Assembly: GCA_021813405.1 (NCBI GenBank) | Contig: JAKAKS010000032.1 | Span: 1-49,788 of the forward strand | DNA: 49,788 bases | Reading direction: 5' to 3' | Source of the DNA: Nitrospirota bacterium | Lineage (GTDB): Bacteria > Nitrospirota > Thermodesulfovibrionia > Thermodesulfovibrionales > JdFR-88 | The notes under the pieces: model-generated | What the model saw: only the letters and a program-made list of their open reading frames with translations | Told to the model about the DNA's origin: nothing | Databases searched by the model: none | Position numbers and translations under genes: made by a program | Shown: positions 1-7,281 of the stretch, piece by piece | How the letters are laid out: each line of letters starts with the position of its first letter | How positions within the stretch are numbered: position 1 is the first letter of the stretch

Positions 1-286
1 TAAAATACACGGCTACCAGCTGAAAAGGGGCGGCCTCATAAGGGCGCTGTCGTTTGCGCCGCCCGGCATAGCATATATATACGCAGGCAATGTCCTTCAG
101 GGCATGCTCATGTTATGGGTTTTCCTGTTTGCCGTTGGCCTGCTGGTTTTAAATCCGCTCTTCACCACCGGGCTTTCGCTAATGGACCATGGCTGGCTTG
201 ATTACGCGGCATGGGGCACGGCAGCGATTTTATATCTTGTGTCCTTCGCGGGGATCAGAAGGAGGCAGGGCAAGGGATGGCTTTAG
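1..286 (+). CDS. C-terminal part of an unidentified membrane protein (5' truncated)
   Basis: An open frame enters from the left edge (first full codon at base 2) and gives 94 residues before its stop. After a short basic segment the tail holds about three hydrophobic stretches, roughly residues 17-32, 35-55 and 68-83, and ends in an Arg/Lys-rich cytoplasmic-looking tail (IRRRQGKGWL). The start lies outside the window, so the protein cannot be named. Its stop overlaps the next gene by 10 bases, suggesting co-transcription and translational coupling with the DUF4388 protein. Visible: the frame and hydrophobic pattern. Inferred: an inner-membrane anchor domain. Confidence 0.6.
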   Translation, partial: KIHGYQLKRGGLIRALSFAPPGIAYIYAGNVLQGMLMLWVFLFAVGLLVLNPLFTTGLSLMDHGWLDYAAWGTAAILYLVSFAGIRRRQGKGWL

Positions 287-1323
287 AAGGCAACCTCAGG
301 GAATTCGGGCTGGCGGACATCCTCCAGCTTATTTACTACCAGAGGAAGACCGGCGTCCTTACGGTAACTTCCAGCATGGATAAGGTAAAGCTGCTGTTTT
401 ATGAAGGCAATATAGTGTTTGCCGAATCGTCCAGGCGCGGAGAATCCAGGATAGGCCGCCTGATGATAAAGAAGGGCATGATTACCCAGGAGCAGCTGGA
501 CTCCGCCCTGGCCCAGCAAAAAACTTCCGGCGGTAAACTGGGCAATAACCTTTTGAAGCTGGGCCTTATCTCCAAGGACGGCATTAAGGACACGCTGATA
601 AACCAGTTCACCGAAACTGTCAGTTATCTTTTCACCTGGCGCCAGGGCGTGTACGAGTTCAGGCCCCAGGGTATTCCGATAGACAAGGACATACCGATTT
701 CCCTGGACACACAGCACGTGCTTATGGACGGGCTGCGGATACTGGACGAATGGTCCGTCATGGAAGGCAAGATCACGCTGGACAGCCTGTTTATCAAAAC
801 GGCGGTGGCTGGCGAGGCCGAAGGGCTTTCATCGGAGGAAAAAGACGTGCTTGCCCTTGTTGACGGGGAAAATGACGTAAGCGCCATATCGGGGCTAAGC
901 GGGCTGGACAATTTCCAGGTATCAAAGGCGCTTCTCAGCCTGCATGAAAAAGGGTTTGTAAACAAGCTGAAAGAGACGGAGGCCGCGCAGCCGCAAGCCG
1001 CAAAAAAACGCGGGGGGCTGCCCTCCGTATTTTTCGAGGCCCTGGTAGCGGTGTTGTTTTTGGTATCGCTGGTAATTTCCATGCTGGGGTGGCCTTTCCA
1101 AAAGTCCAGAACCGTGGAGGCGTCCCAGGCCATTGATGGCCTCAGGTTCCGGATAGAGCAATACAAGATAGAGCATGGCGCATATCCCGCAGCGCTTGGC
1201 CAGGTGGGCGATACCGTGGACCCGTGGGGCAGGCAATATGTTTACAGCGCAATCGCCAACAGCTACGTCCTTTACAGCACCGGCCCGGACGGACAACCCG
1301 GAAAGCCGGATAATATTAATTAA
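277..1323 (+). CDS. DUF4388 (PATAN-like) protein fused to a pseudopilin G-like C-terminal domain
   Basis: The 348-residue protein starts at ATG 277, preceded by AGGAGG at 261-266; an upstream in-frame ATG at 211 lies inside the previous gene and lacks this site. Residues 3 to about 130 look like DUF4388, a domain found in bacterial signalling and gliding or motility proteins (EGNLREFGLADILQLI, then FYEGNIVFAE). Residues about 140-230 form a winged-helix-like helical region. A single membrane segment lies at 251-272. The remainder (283-348) resembles the globular part of type II secretion GspG pseudopilins: an amphipathic helix, YKIEHGAYP, DPWGRQYVY and the acidic end GPDGQPGKPDNIN. The canonical prepilin peptidase site is missing because the membrane helix is internal. 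The fusion suggests a membrane-anchored sensor or assembly factor; its function is unknown. Confidence 0.75.
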   Translation: MALEGNLREFGLADILQLIYYQRKTGVLTVTSSMDKVKLLFYEGNIVFAESSRRGESRIGRLMIKKGMITQEQLDSALAQQKTSGGKLGNNLLKLGLISKDGIKDTLINQFTETVSYLFTWRQGVYEFRPQGIPIDKDIPISLDTQHVLMDGLRILDEWSVMEGKITLDSLFIKTAVAGEAEGLSSEEKDVLALVDGENDVSAISGLSGLDNFQVSKALLSLHEKGFVNKLKETEAAQPQAAKKRGGLPSVFFEALVAVLFLVSLVISMLGWPFQKSRTVEASQAIDGLRFRIEQYKIEHGAYPAALGQVGDTVDPWGRQYVYSAIANSYVLYSTGPDGQPGKPDNIN

Positions 1324-1347
1324 GGCCCTTTCAACACCCTGAAAAGT

Positions 1348-1358
1348 TAAAATAAAAC
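1348..1358 (+). promoter_or_regulatory. -10-like box abutting queC start (leaderless candidate)
   Basis: TAAAAT occupies 1348-1353 and is followed by only five bases before the queC ATG at 1359. No Shine-Dalgarno sequence precedes the ATG. Transcription would begin at or next to the start codon. No good -35 is visible. Confidence 0.45.
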
Positions 1359-2057
1359 ATGGCTGAAAAAAGGTGCGTGGTGCTTTTAAGCGGCGGGCTG
1401 GATTCCGCCACCGCGGCGGCAATGGCTGCCGCGGAAGGGTTTTCTATTTACGCCCTCACGCTGCATTACGGGCAAAGGCATAAAAGGGAGCTGGAATCGG
1501 CCACGCTTACTGCGCGGGATGTCAACGCGCAAAAACATCTGGTTCTGGATATCGGGCTGGACAAGGTAGGCGGTTCCGCGCTCACCTCCGGGGCCGAAGT
1601 GCCCAAAGGCGACTCGCCCGCAACCGGCGGCATACCTGTAACATACGTGCCGGCCAGGAATACGGTGTTTCTTTCATATGCGCTTGCCTGGGCCGAGGTG
1701 CTTGAGACAGGCGACATTTTCATCGGGGCCAATATAAACGATTACAGCGGCTATCCGGACTGCCGTCCCGAATACATCCACGCCTTCGAGCATATGGCCA
1801 GCCTTGCGGTGAAGGCGGCAGTGGAAGGCAGGGTAAGGTTCAGGGTAAACGCTCCGCTTATAGGCATGACCAAGGCGGAGATCATCAAAAAAGGCATTTC
1901 GCTTGGGGTGGATTATTCACACACCTGGAGCTGTTACGACCCGGCCAGGGGCGAAAACGGGCTTGTCCCGTGCGGCCGTTGCGACAGCTGCCATTACCGC
2001 GCCAAGGGGTTTTCTGAAGCCGGAATGCCGGACCCGCTGCTGAAAAAAAACACATGA
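1359..2057 (+). CDS. queC: 7-cyano-7-deazaguanine (preQ0) synthase QueC
   Basis: The 232-residue protein has the usual QueC length. It converts 7-carboxy-7-deazaguanine, ammonia and ATP to preQ0 in the queuosine pathway in the cytoplasm. Visible support: the N-terminal PP-loop [10 protein letters not shown] at residues 11-20, the YGQRHKRE segment, [11 protein letters not shown], and a C-terminal zinc site with four cysteines in [12 protein letters not shown]. The other queuosine genes are not in the window. The gene starts 35 bases after the DUF4388 gene and seems to have its own promoter, with a -10 hexamer directly upstream of the ATG. Confidence 0.95.
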   Translation: MAEKRCVVLLSGGLDSATAAAMAAAEGFSIYALTLHYGQRHKRELESATLTARDVNAQKHLVLDIGLDKVGGSALTSGAEVPKGDSPATGGIPVTYVPARNTVFLSYALAWAEVLETGDIFIGANINDYSGYPDCRPEYIHAFEHMASLAVKAAVEGRVRFRVNAPLIGMTKAEIIKKGISLGVDYSHTWSCYDPARGENGLVPCGRCDSCHYRAKGFSEAGMPDPLLKKNT

Positions 2058-2139
2058 AAAAAATATTCAGTTGCGTGCGCAGGCGGCATAAGTATGCGCA
2101 TGGCTCCGGCAACAGGTAAAATCCGGGGAGAAAAAATAC

Positions 2140-2718
2140 ATGAACAGTATGGCAGCAAAGATTGGATTCAGATTTCTTCAGCGCATATTACCGGCTGCGG
2201 CCGCGTGTGTCCTCTTTTTTGTGTCTGCGCACAGCGCTTTTGCATACAACATTTATCAGGCTATCGACGCGGGCGATATTAATGCCGTACATGACATGCT
2301 CGTCAAGGGCGCCGATGTAAACGCGAAGAACAATTTCGGGATAACACCCCTCATGGAAGCGGCCACGGCAGGCACCACGGATATGGCGCGCCTCCTCATA
2401 AAAAAAGGAGCGGACGTGAACGCCCAGGACAAGGATACCGGCCTAACGCCGCTTCTTTTCGCGGGCTTGATGCGCCATGCCGGCATTATGCAGCTCCTTA
2501 TAGAAAAAGGCGCAGGCATTGACGCCAAGGCAAAAGACGGCACTACGCCGCTGATGCTGGCCGCCGCCGACGGTTTTGAAAACATTGTGCGCCTTCTTGT
2601 AAAGAAGGGCGCGGACGTAAACGCGGTGGACAGCACCGGGCATAGCGTGCTGGCCTGGGCGGCAAGGTCCGGGAAGCCTGCAATTACGCAAATTCTCAAA
2701 CAGGCAGGGGCGAAATAG
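2140..2718 (+). CDS. Secreted ankyrin-repeat protein
   Basis: This 192-residue protein has a signal peptide (basic start, hydrophobic stretch at about 18-32, cleavage likely after AFA near residue 36). About five ankyrin repeats follow, each with the typical pattern GADVNAxxxxGxTPLMxAA...LLIKKGADVNA. Ankyrin arrays bind protein partners; a periplasmic place follows from the signal peptide. A purine-rich site (GGGGAGAA) lies about 8 bases before ATG 2140. It sits alone between queC and a long intergenic region, so its partner is unknown. Confidence 0.85.
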   Translation: MNSMAAKIGFRFLQRILPAAAACVLFFVSAHSAFAYNIYQAIDAGDINAVHDMLVKGADVNAKNNFGITPLMEAATAGTTDMARLLIKKGADVNAQDKDTGLTPLLFAGLMRHAGIMQLLIEKGAGIDAKAKDGTTPLMLAAADGFENIVRLLVKKGADVNAVDSTGHSVLAWAARSGKPAITQILKQAGAK

Positions 2719-2756
2719 GATAGAACAGTTGGCTTTGCTGGCGTGTGTTTGCAGTT

Positions 2757-2781
2757 ATTCCCGGGTGGCTTAACCGGGAAT
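2757..2781 (+). terminator. Hairpin after the ankyrin gene
   Basis: ATTCCCGG (2757-2764) and CCGGGAAT (2774-2781) form a perfect 8-bp stem with a 9-base loop, 38 bases past the stop codon. No strong T-tract follows, so termination is plausible but not certain. Confidence 0.45.
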
Positions 2782-2988
2782 CCTGATATCAGATTCCTGA
2801 GGTTTTAAGGAAAATACATGAGCGCTAGGAACACCCCTAATTTTTTCTGAAAATTCTCATACAATACCGCTCAATCGTCCGCAAGCAGCCCATACCAAAT
2901 TGGCCATTAGCGGCGGAAGCCTCGGCGCTGCTTTCTTTCCGGCTGCCAGTTGAATCAAATCGCAGGCGCTCCGTCCCATTCAAAAAAC

Positions 2989-3031
2989 ATGACACAAACT
3001 TCATGACATATGTCATATTGACAATATCATG
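2989..3031. promoter_or_regulatory. Multi-half-site operator, copy A (probable Rrf2 target)
   Basis: The segment holds ATGACA (2989-2994), a palindrome ATGACA-N2-TGTCAT (3003-3016), TTGACA (3018-3023) and TATCATG (3025-3031). The same order and spacing recur at 27881-27923 upstream of the Rrf2-family gene. The palindrome and exact spacing argue for a protein-binding site, most simply the operator of that Rrf2 regulator. The third half-site coincides with a -35 box, so binding would be expected to block the rightward promoter. Confidence 0.6.
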
Positions 3032-3048
3032 TCCGGCCGGGTTATGAT
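3018..3048 (+). promoter_or_regulatory. Sigma70-like promoter overlapping operator A
   Basis: A consensus -35 TTGACA (3018-3023) and -10 TATGAT (3043-3048) are separated by 19 bases; the alternative -10 TTATGA (3042-3047) gives 18. The start site would fall near 3054-3056, inside the first hairpin of the structured region and about 350 bases before the helicase gene. Confidence 0.5.
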
Positions 3049-3154
3049 GGCGCTGGTGAGGAGGCGCCCCACCCGGGCTTTTGCCCCGGCGCAATGGCAA
3101 AAGCCGCTGGGTACAGGCCTGCGCCGGTGCGTCGGCCCGGGGGACAAGGCAGGC
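3049..3154 (+). ncRNA. Candidate structured RNA or leader, family not recognised
   Basis: Three hairpins follow the promoter at 3018-3048. Stem 1 is GGCGC (3049-3053) with GCGCC (3064-3068) and carries a GGA in its loop. Stem 2 is a perfect 10-bp pair GGCTTTTGCC (3076-3085) with GGCAAAAGCC (3096-3105), extended by ACCC/GGGT outside. Stem 3 is GCCTGC (3117-3122) with GCAGGC (3149-3154) around an inner GCCG/CGGC. No good ORF lies here. It could be a small RNA or the 5' leader of the downstream helicase gene. It does not match riboswitch consensus sequences I can recall. The predicted start lies inside stem 1, so that stem may be partial in the RNA. Confidence 0.35.
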
Positions 3155-3402
3155 ACTTAACAGAAGCAAAGCCGGATGAAACGGATGGAACACGCGGAAC
3201 ATAAATAAGGGTTGTAAGTGGCCGGAATCAAAAGATAATCCTGAAACGGCTGGAACATATAAAAAGAAATGGGGCTGGGTGGCGCGGAAGACTGGTGGGA
3301 AACCTTGGCCTCTATTTGCCAAATCCTTTCAAACGATTGTAATATACCGGGCTGTCTCGCCGCATCAAAAATTAGAAATGAGAATCATCCTGAGCGCCTC
3401 AT
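3155..3402. repeat. GGA-rich intergenic sequence with a 19-bp repeat shared with 28143-28161
   Basis: This gene-free stretch contains several GGA-centred words (GGATGGAAC, GGAACATA) and a 19-mer at 3251-3269, TGGAACATATAAAAAGAAA, which occurs identically at 28143-28161. A near copy lies at 28305-28320. Beyond this I see no gene in 2719-3402. Confidence 0.6.
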
Positions 3403-5520
3403 ATGCAAGCTGAACTGAACCGGCTTAACCCTGCCCAGAGGGAGGCCGTAACAACAATTGAAGGGCCCCTGCTGGTGCTTGCGGGCGCGGGCTCCGGTAA
3501 AACAAGGGTGATAACCATGCGCACCGCCCATATGGTAAGCAAGGGCATCCCGCCGGAATCCATAGTGGCCGTTACCTTCACCAACAAGGCCGCGGGCGAG
3601 ATGCAAAAGCGCATTCAGGGCATGCTTGGCGGCGGACGGCAAAGGCGGCCCGTAATCTCAACATTCCATTCCCTGTGCCTGAACATTTTAAGAAGAGAAA
3701 TAGAAACACTTGGCTACGCCAAAAATTTTACCGTCTACGATACCGGCGAACAGGTTTCGCTGCTCAGGCATCTGCTAAGCGATATAAGCGTGTACGGCAA
3801 AAGCTTCAGGCCGGAGGCCATCCTGGAAAAGATCAGCAGGATGAAAAACGGTATGGCAAACCCGCCTGCCAGCCAAAACGGGGAAGCGGATGCGGCCAAT
3901 GCCGCCCATTCCGGAAATCCCGGCGACGACGATAAGGACTTTGATGTGGAAGCATTTTCCGAGCTCCTTATGCCCAGGTATCAGGAGACGATGAGATCGC
4001 TTAACGTTGTTGATTTTGACGACCTGCTGGCCCTCACCGTCCGGCTTTTCAGGCAATATCCCGATACTCTGGAACAATACAGGCGGCGCTTCCAGTACCT
4101 GATGGTGGACGAATACCAGGACACAAATAAAGTGCAGTTCGAGATAATAAAACTGCTTGCGGGCAGCCTCAAAAACGTGTGTGTGGTTGGCGATGACGAC
4201 CAGTCCATCTATGGCTGGAGGGGCGCAAGCCTTCATAACATCCTGGATTTCGAAAAGCACTTCCCTGGCGCCAAAGTGGTGCGGCTGGAGCAGAACTACC
4301 GCTCCATGGGCAATATCCTGAAGGCCGCAAACGGGGTGATAAAGAACAATAAAAAACGGATGGACAAAACCCTCCGCACAGACAGGGGGGACGGGCCGAA
4401 GGTTTCATATTACAGGGCGCTGGACGGCGAGGAAGAGGCCCGCTGGATTGCCGAAAAGATAGCCGAACTGCATCTGGAAAAAAACATCCCCTACCAGGAC
4501 GTTGCCGTCATATACAGGGCAAACACGCTGTCAAAACCGTTTGAGGAGGCGTTCAGGGCCAACCGGACCCCTTATACCGTAGTCGGCGGCACAAGCTATT
4601 TTGAGCGCAAGGAGATAAAGGACCTTGCGGCCTACCTCAAGGTAATGGTAAACCCCAGCGACGGCCTCTCGCTTCTGCGCGCATCAAGCGTTCCAAAAAG
4701 GGGGATAGGCGCGGGCGCGGCCGAAAAACTGGCCGGGTTTGCCAAAGAGCATGCAATAAGCCTGTTTGAGGCTTTCAAGCGCGCCGGCGAGGCCGGGCTT
4801 AGCGCAAGGGCGGCGGGGGCGGCTGCGGACTTCATCGTGCTCATTGAAAAATACACGGAGCTTTTCAAAAAAGCCGCCGAAATGGGCAATACCCTGAAGG
4901 CGCTGGTTGAAGAGGTCCGGCTAATCGATTATATAAGCGGCGTGTACAAGACACCGGAAATGGCTGCGTTGCGCATAGGAAACGTTGGCGATTTCATAGA
5001 ATCCCTTTCGCGCTATGCCTCCGGCGTTTACGAAACTGAAGGGGATGCAATCTCGCTTCAGGGTTTTCTGGAAGAAACCGCCCTGGACGGCGAGGCGGAA
5101 AAGCATGACAAGGAGGAGGAAAAACCCTTCGGGGTTACGCTTACCACGTTTCATTCGGCCAAGGGGCTGGAGTTTCCGGTTGTATTTATAACATGCCTGG
5201 AAGAAGACATGCTGCCTCATAAGAAGTCCTCATCCGGGCTCCCCGGCGAGGGGATAGAAGAGGAAAGAAGGCTTTTCTACGTAGGCATTACGCGGGCGAT
5301 GAAAGTGCTTTACCTCACCTGCGCCATGCGCCGGATGAAGTATGGCAAGAGCGAGCCCTATACACCTTCCAGGTTCATCGGTGAAATACCGGGCGATGTA
5401 ATCAGGCAGGCAAGCGATGCGGATATCGACCCCGCGGAAACCGGGGAGGAAAAGGAAAACAGGGAAAAAGCCAGGGCCAACGCGTTTTTTTCCAGGATGA
5501 AAGAGATGCTCGGGGATTAA
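3403..5520 (+). CDS. UvrD/PcrA/Rep-family superfamily 1 ATP-dependent 3'-5' DNA helicase
   Basis: The 705-residue protein opens with the UvrD-type motif LNPAQREAV and Walker A GAGSGKT at 28-34. Further SF1A motifs follow: TFTNKAAGEM (motif Ia), VDEYQDT near 235-241 (Walker B), GDDDQSIYGWRGA near 263 (motif III), EQNYRS (IV), TFHSAKGLEF near 581-590 (V) and VGITRA (VI). These enzymes unwind DNA in nucleotide excision repair, mismatch repair or replication restart. A hydrophilic stretch at about 150-185, rich in Ala, Asn, Gly and Asp, sits in domain 1B. No good Shine-Dalgarno precedes ATG 3403. The long upstream leader with hairpins may control expression. Whether it is UvrD, PcrA or Rep cannot be settled by eye. 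Confidence 0.93.
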   Translation: MQAELNRLNPAQREAVTTIEGPLLVLAGAGSGKTRVITMRTAHMVSKGIPPESIVAVTFTNKAAGEMQKRIQGMLGGGRQRRPVISTFHSLCLNILRREIETLGYAKNFTVYDTGEQVSLLRHLLSDISVYGKSFRPEAILEKISRMKNGMANPPASQNGEADAANAAHSGNPGDDDKDFDVEAFSELLMPRYQETMRSLNVVDFDDLLALTVRLFRQYPDTLEQYRRRFQYLMVDEYQDTNKVQFEIIKLLAGSLKNVCVVGDDDQSIYGWRGASLHNILDFEKHFPGAKVVRLEQNYRSMGNILKAANGVIKNNKKRMDKTLRTDRGDGPKVSYYRALDGEEEARWIAEKIAELHLEKNIPYQDVAVIYRANTLSKPFEEAFRANRTPYTVVGGTSYFERKEIKDLAAYLKVMVNPSDGLSLLRASSVPKRGIGAGAAEKLAGFAKEHAISLFEAFKRAGEAGLSARAAGAAADFIVLIEKYTELFKKAAEMGNTLKALVEEVRLIDYISGVYKTPEMAALRIGNVGDFIESLSRYASGVYETEGDAISLQGFLEETALDGEAEKHDKEEEKPFGVTLTTFHSAKGLEFPVVFITCLEEDMLPHKKSSSGLPGEGIEEERRLFYVGITRAMKVLYLTCAMRRMKYGKSEPYTPSRFIGEIPGDVIRQASDADIDPAETGEEKENREKARANAFFSRMKEMLGD

Positions 5521-5531
5521 AAAACCATCAT

Positions 5532-5637
5532 ATGCTTATCCGGTTTACTCATAATTTATCCACGGAAAACGGAACAAGAAAGGTTCCGGGCGGGATCAGG
5601 CAAGAATAGCAATCAGGTGATTAAACCGGATAAGCAT
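5532..5637. repeat. Long inverted repeat with nested hairpin
   Basis: ATGCTTATCCGGTTTA (5532-5547) is exactly inverted as TAAACCGGATAAGCAT (5622-5637), with 74 bases between the arms. Inside the loop CGGAAC and GTTCCG form a 6-bp hairpin. It lies between the helicase and HD-GYP genes. It could be a miniature element, a protein-binding pair of sites or a processed 3' structure. Confidence 0.7.
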
Positions 5638-5733
5638 AAAACCGCATATCCCGCAAAAAATCAGTTTTTACTGTGTGCAATTTCACTTGAAAAAAATTTT
5701 TAAGCTTCCTATATTATCTTGGGAGGGCAAGCG

Positions 5734-6675
5734 ATGCCCGATTTGATACTGAAACAGGGCGTAACCACTCTGGATAACAAGCTGCTGGCGCCGGCCGGGG
5801 CTGTCCTTTCGGCGGAGCTGCTAGCCGATATAATCTCCTCCGGAAAAAGCAGAAGGGCCAGCCATTTCAGCCGCACAGCCTCCCTGGCCGGATACGGCAC
5901 GCTGAAAAAAGACATTGCGGAGTTTATATGCGAAGCGCCCTATAACACGATATTCAGCGGGGCCGGAAGCATAGCCGGACTTTTTAAATGCATGGAAAAA
6001 ATCCGTCTGGCCGCCCCGCTTCTGGAAACGCTTGATTACTTCAAGGAGGGCGATTTTTATTCTTACCGGCATTTCCTGATGGTCTTTGCCCTTTCAACGC
6101 GGATAGCAAAGGAGTTCACTTTAGATTTCCAGCACCTGCTGCAATTGTCCGCGGCCGGGCCTGTCCATGATATCGGCAAGGCGTGCGTGCCGCTTGATGT
6201 GATCAAAAAAACGGTGCCCCTAACGAAGCAGGAAAGAGACATTCTGGACGGCCATGCCGCCGCCGGGTACGTCCTGCTGAGCTATTATCTGGGGGACCCG
6301 GCCTGCCTTGCCTGCCGCGTGGCCAGGGACCACCACGAAAGGAGAGACGGCACCGGATATCCGCGGGGAATCAGGCTGGATGACATCCTGGTAGAGATAA
6401 TAGCCGTCTGCGATGTGTATGACGCGCTTTTGTCAGCCCGGCCATACCGTCCAGTCTGCTACGACAACCGGACAGCCCTCGAGGAGATCACGAAGATGGC
6501 GGAAAAGGGCTGCGTAAGATGGGAAGTGGTCCGGGCGCTTGTGGCGCTTAACCGCGATGCCAAACCGCATTATTCCATGACGGAAATATCAATCGACAAG
6601 AGGGGTGTTTCTCCGCCTGGCAACCTTTATGGCCTGATCGCTGACAACGGTAAGGGCCGGCGCCGGAAAAAATAA
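5734..6675 (+). CDS. HD-GYP domain protein, probable cyclic-di-GMP phosphodiesterase
   Basis: The start is ATG 5734, preceded by GGGAGGG; an in-frame TTG at 5719 overlaps that site and is less likely. The 313-residue protein has an N-terminal region resembling the DUF3391-type segment that often precedes HD-GYP domains, then the HD signature VHDIGKA (His145, Asp146), a helix with HAAAGY, and HHERRDGTGYP near 200-210, which contains the HHE and GTGYP hallmarks. ICDxYDAL is present as VCDVYDALLSARPYRP. HD-GYP enzymes hydrolyse cyclic-di-GMP with a di- or tri-metal centre. No receiver domain is present. The family call is firm; the substrate is inferred. Confidence 0.88.
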   Translation: MPDLILKQGVTTLDNKLLAPAGAVLSAELLADIISSGKSRRASHFSRTASLAGYGTLKKDIAEFICEAPYNTIFSGAGSIAGLFKCMEKIRLAAPLLETLDYFKEGDFYSYRHFLMVFALSTRIAKEFTLDFQHLLQLSAAGPVHDIGKACVPLDVIKKTVPLTKQERDILDGHAAAGYVLLSYYLGDPACLACRVARDHHERRDGTGYPRGIRLDDILVEIIAVCDVYDALLSARPYRPVCYDNRTALEEITKMAEKGCVRWEVVRALVALNRDAKPHYSMTEISIDKRGVSPPGNLYGLIADNGKGRRRKK

Positions 6676-6727
6676 CGCTGGCCAGGGCCGTCTCCAGCCC
6701 GGCCCCGCCGTTGCCTATGCTGGAGGC

Positions 6728-7222
6728 CTAAGCCCCGGCTTCCAGCACTTCCAGCCGCTCGGTAAGCATCCTTACGTGGCGCATCTCTTCCCGGATGATC
6801 CCGTCAAGCTTCGCCCTGCCCAGGTCCGCCGGAACAAGCTCCTTTATCCCTGTATAAAAAACGATGGATTCCTTCTCAAGCTCAATTGCCTTTGCAAGTA
6901 TGTCCTCCATGCTCATTGTGTGCAGGATATCTGAGGGGTCGTTTTGCGGACCGAATACCTTCCCTCCGGCCATGGCCCTCAGGAAGAGCACGGCCTCATT
7001 TTCCTGCTCGAACCCTTCCGCCCATGGCTGCCCCGAAAGCCCCTGCTTCATGGAGGAGAATACCCGGATATGCTCGTCCTCCATTGCGGCAAGCTGAAGG
7101 AGCGCGTTTTTTAACCCTTCATCCTTTGCAAGGGAAGCGGCCGTGCGGTAGAACTTGCCGCCGTTGCGCTCTATCTGCTCTGCCATCTCGAATACCTCAA
7201 AGGCGTTAAAGAAATCTGCCAC
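6728..7222 (-). CDS. Rubrerythrin-like ferritin-fold diiron protein (paralogue 1)
   Basis: The 164-residue protein starts at GTG (7220-7222 on the plus strand reads CAC), with GGAGGG seven to eight bases upstream. It shows the paired metal-ligand pattern of the ferritin-like family: ERNGGKFY in helix 1, MEDEH (ExxH) in helix 2, EKESIVFY in helix 3 and EEMRH (ExxH) in helix 4. The rubredoxin-like CxxC domain of full rubrerythrin is absent. Such proteins act in peroxide reduction or iron handling in anaerobes. A related gene lies at 8860-9354, on the other side of the YXWGXW gene and in the opposite orientation. Confidence 0.88.
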   Translation of the reverse strand: MADFFNAFEVFEMAEQIERNGGKFYRTAASLAKDEGLKNALLQLAAMEDEHIRVFSSMKQGLSGQPWAEGFEQENEAVLFLRAMAGGKVFGPQNDPSDILHTMSMEDILAKAIELEKESIVFYTGIKELVPADLGRAKLDGIIREEMRHVRMLTERLEVLEAGA

Positions 7223-7281
7223 CGTTAAAACCCTCCTGAAGCCTTTTATTTACAGGCGGCGGCAAGCCGCCGCCCTTTATT

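Noticed and set aside
3049-3154. Known riboswitch or SRP/RNase P/6S RNA
   Set aside because: I compared remembered consensus features of cobalamin, Moco, c-di-GMP, SRP and RNase P RNAs and found none; a covariance search would settle it.
2837-3322. Minus-strand frame whose peptide resembles part of the extended Rrf2 frame (HDIVxMTxVM)
   Set aside because: The similarity comes from the shared operator DNA read in the same frame, not from protein homology.
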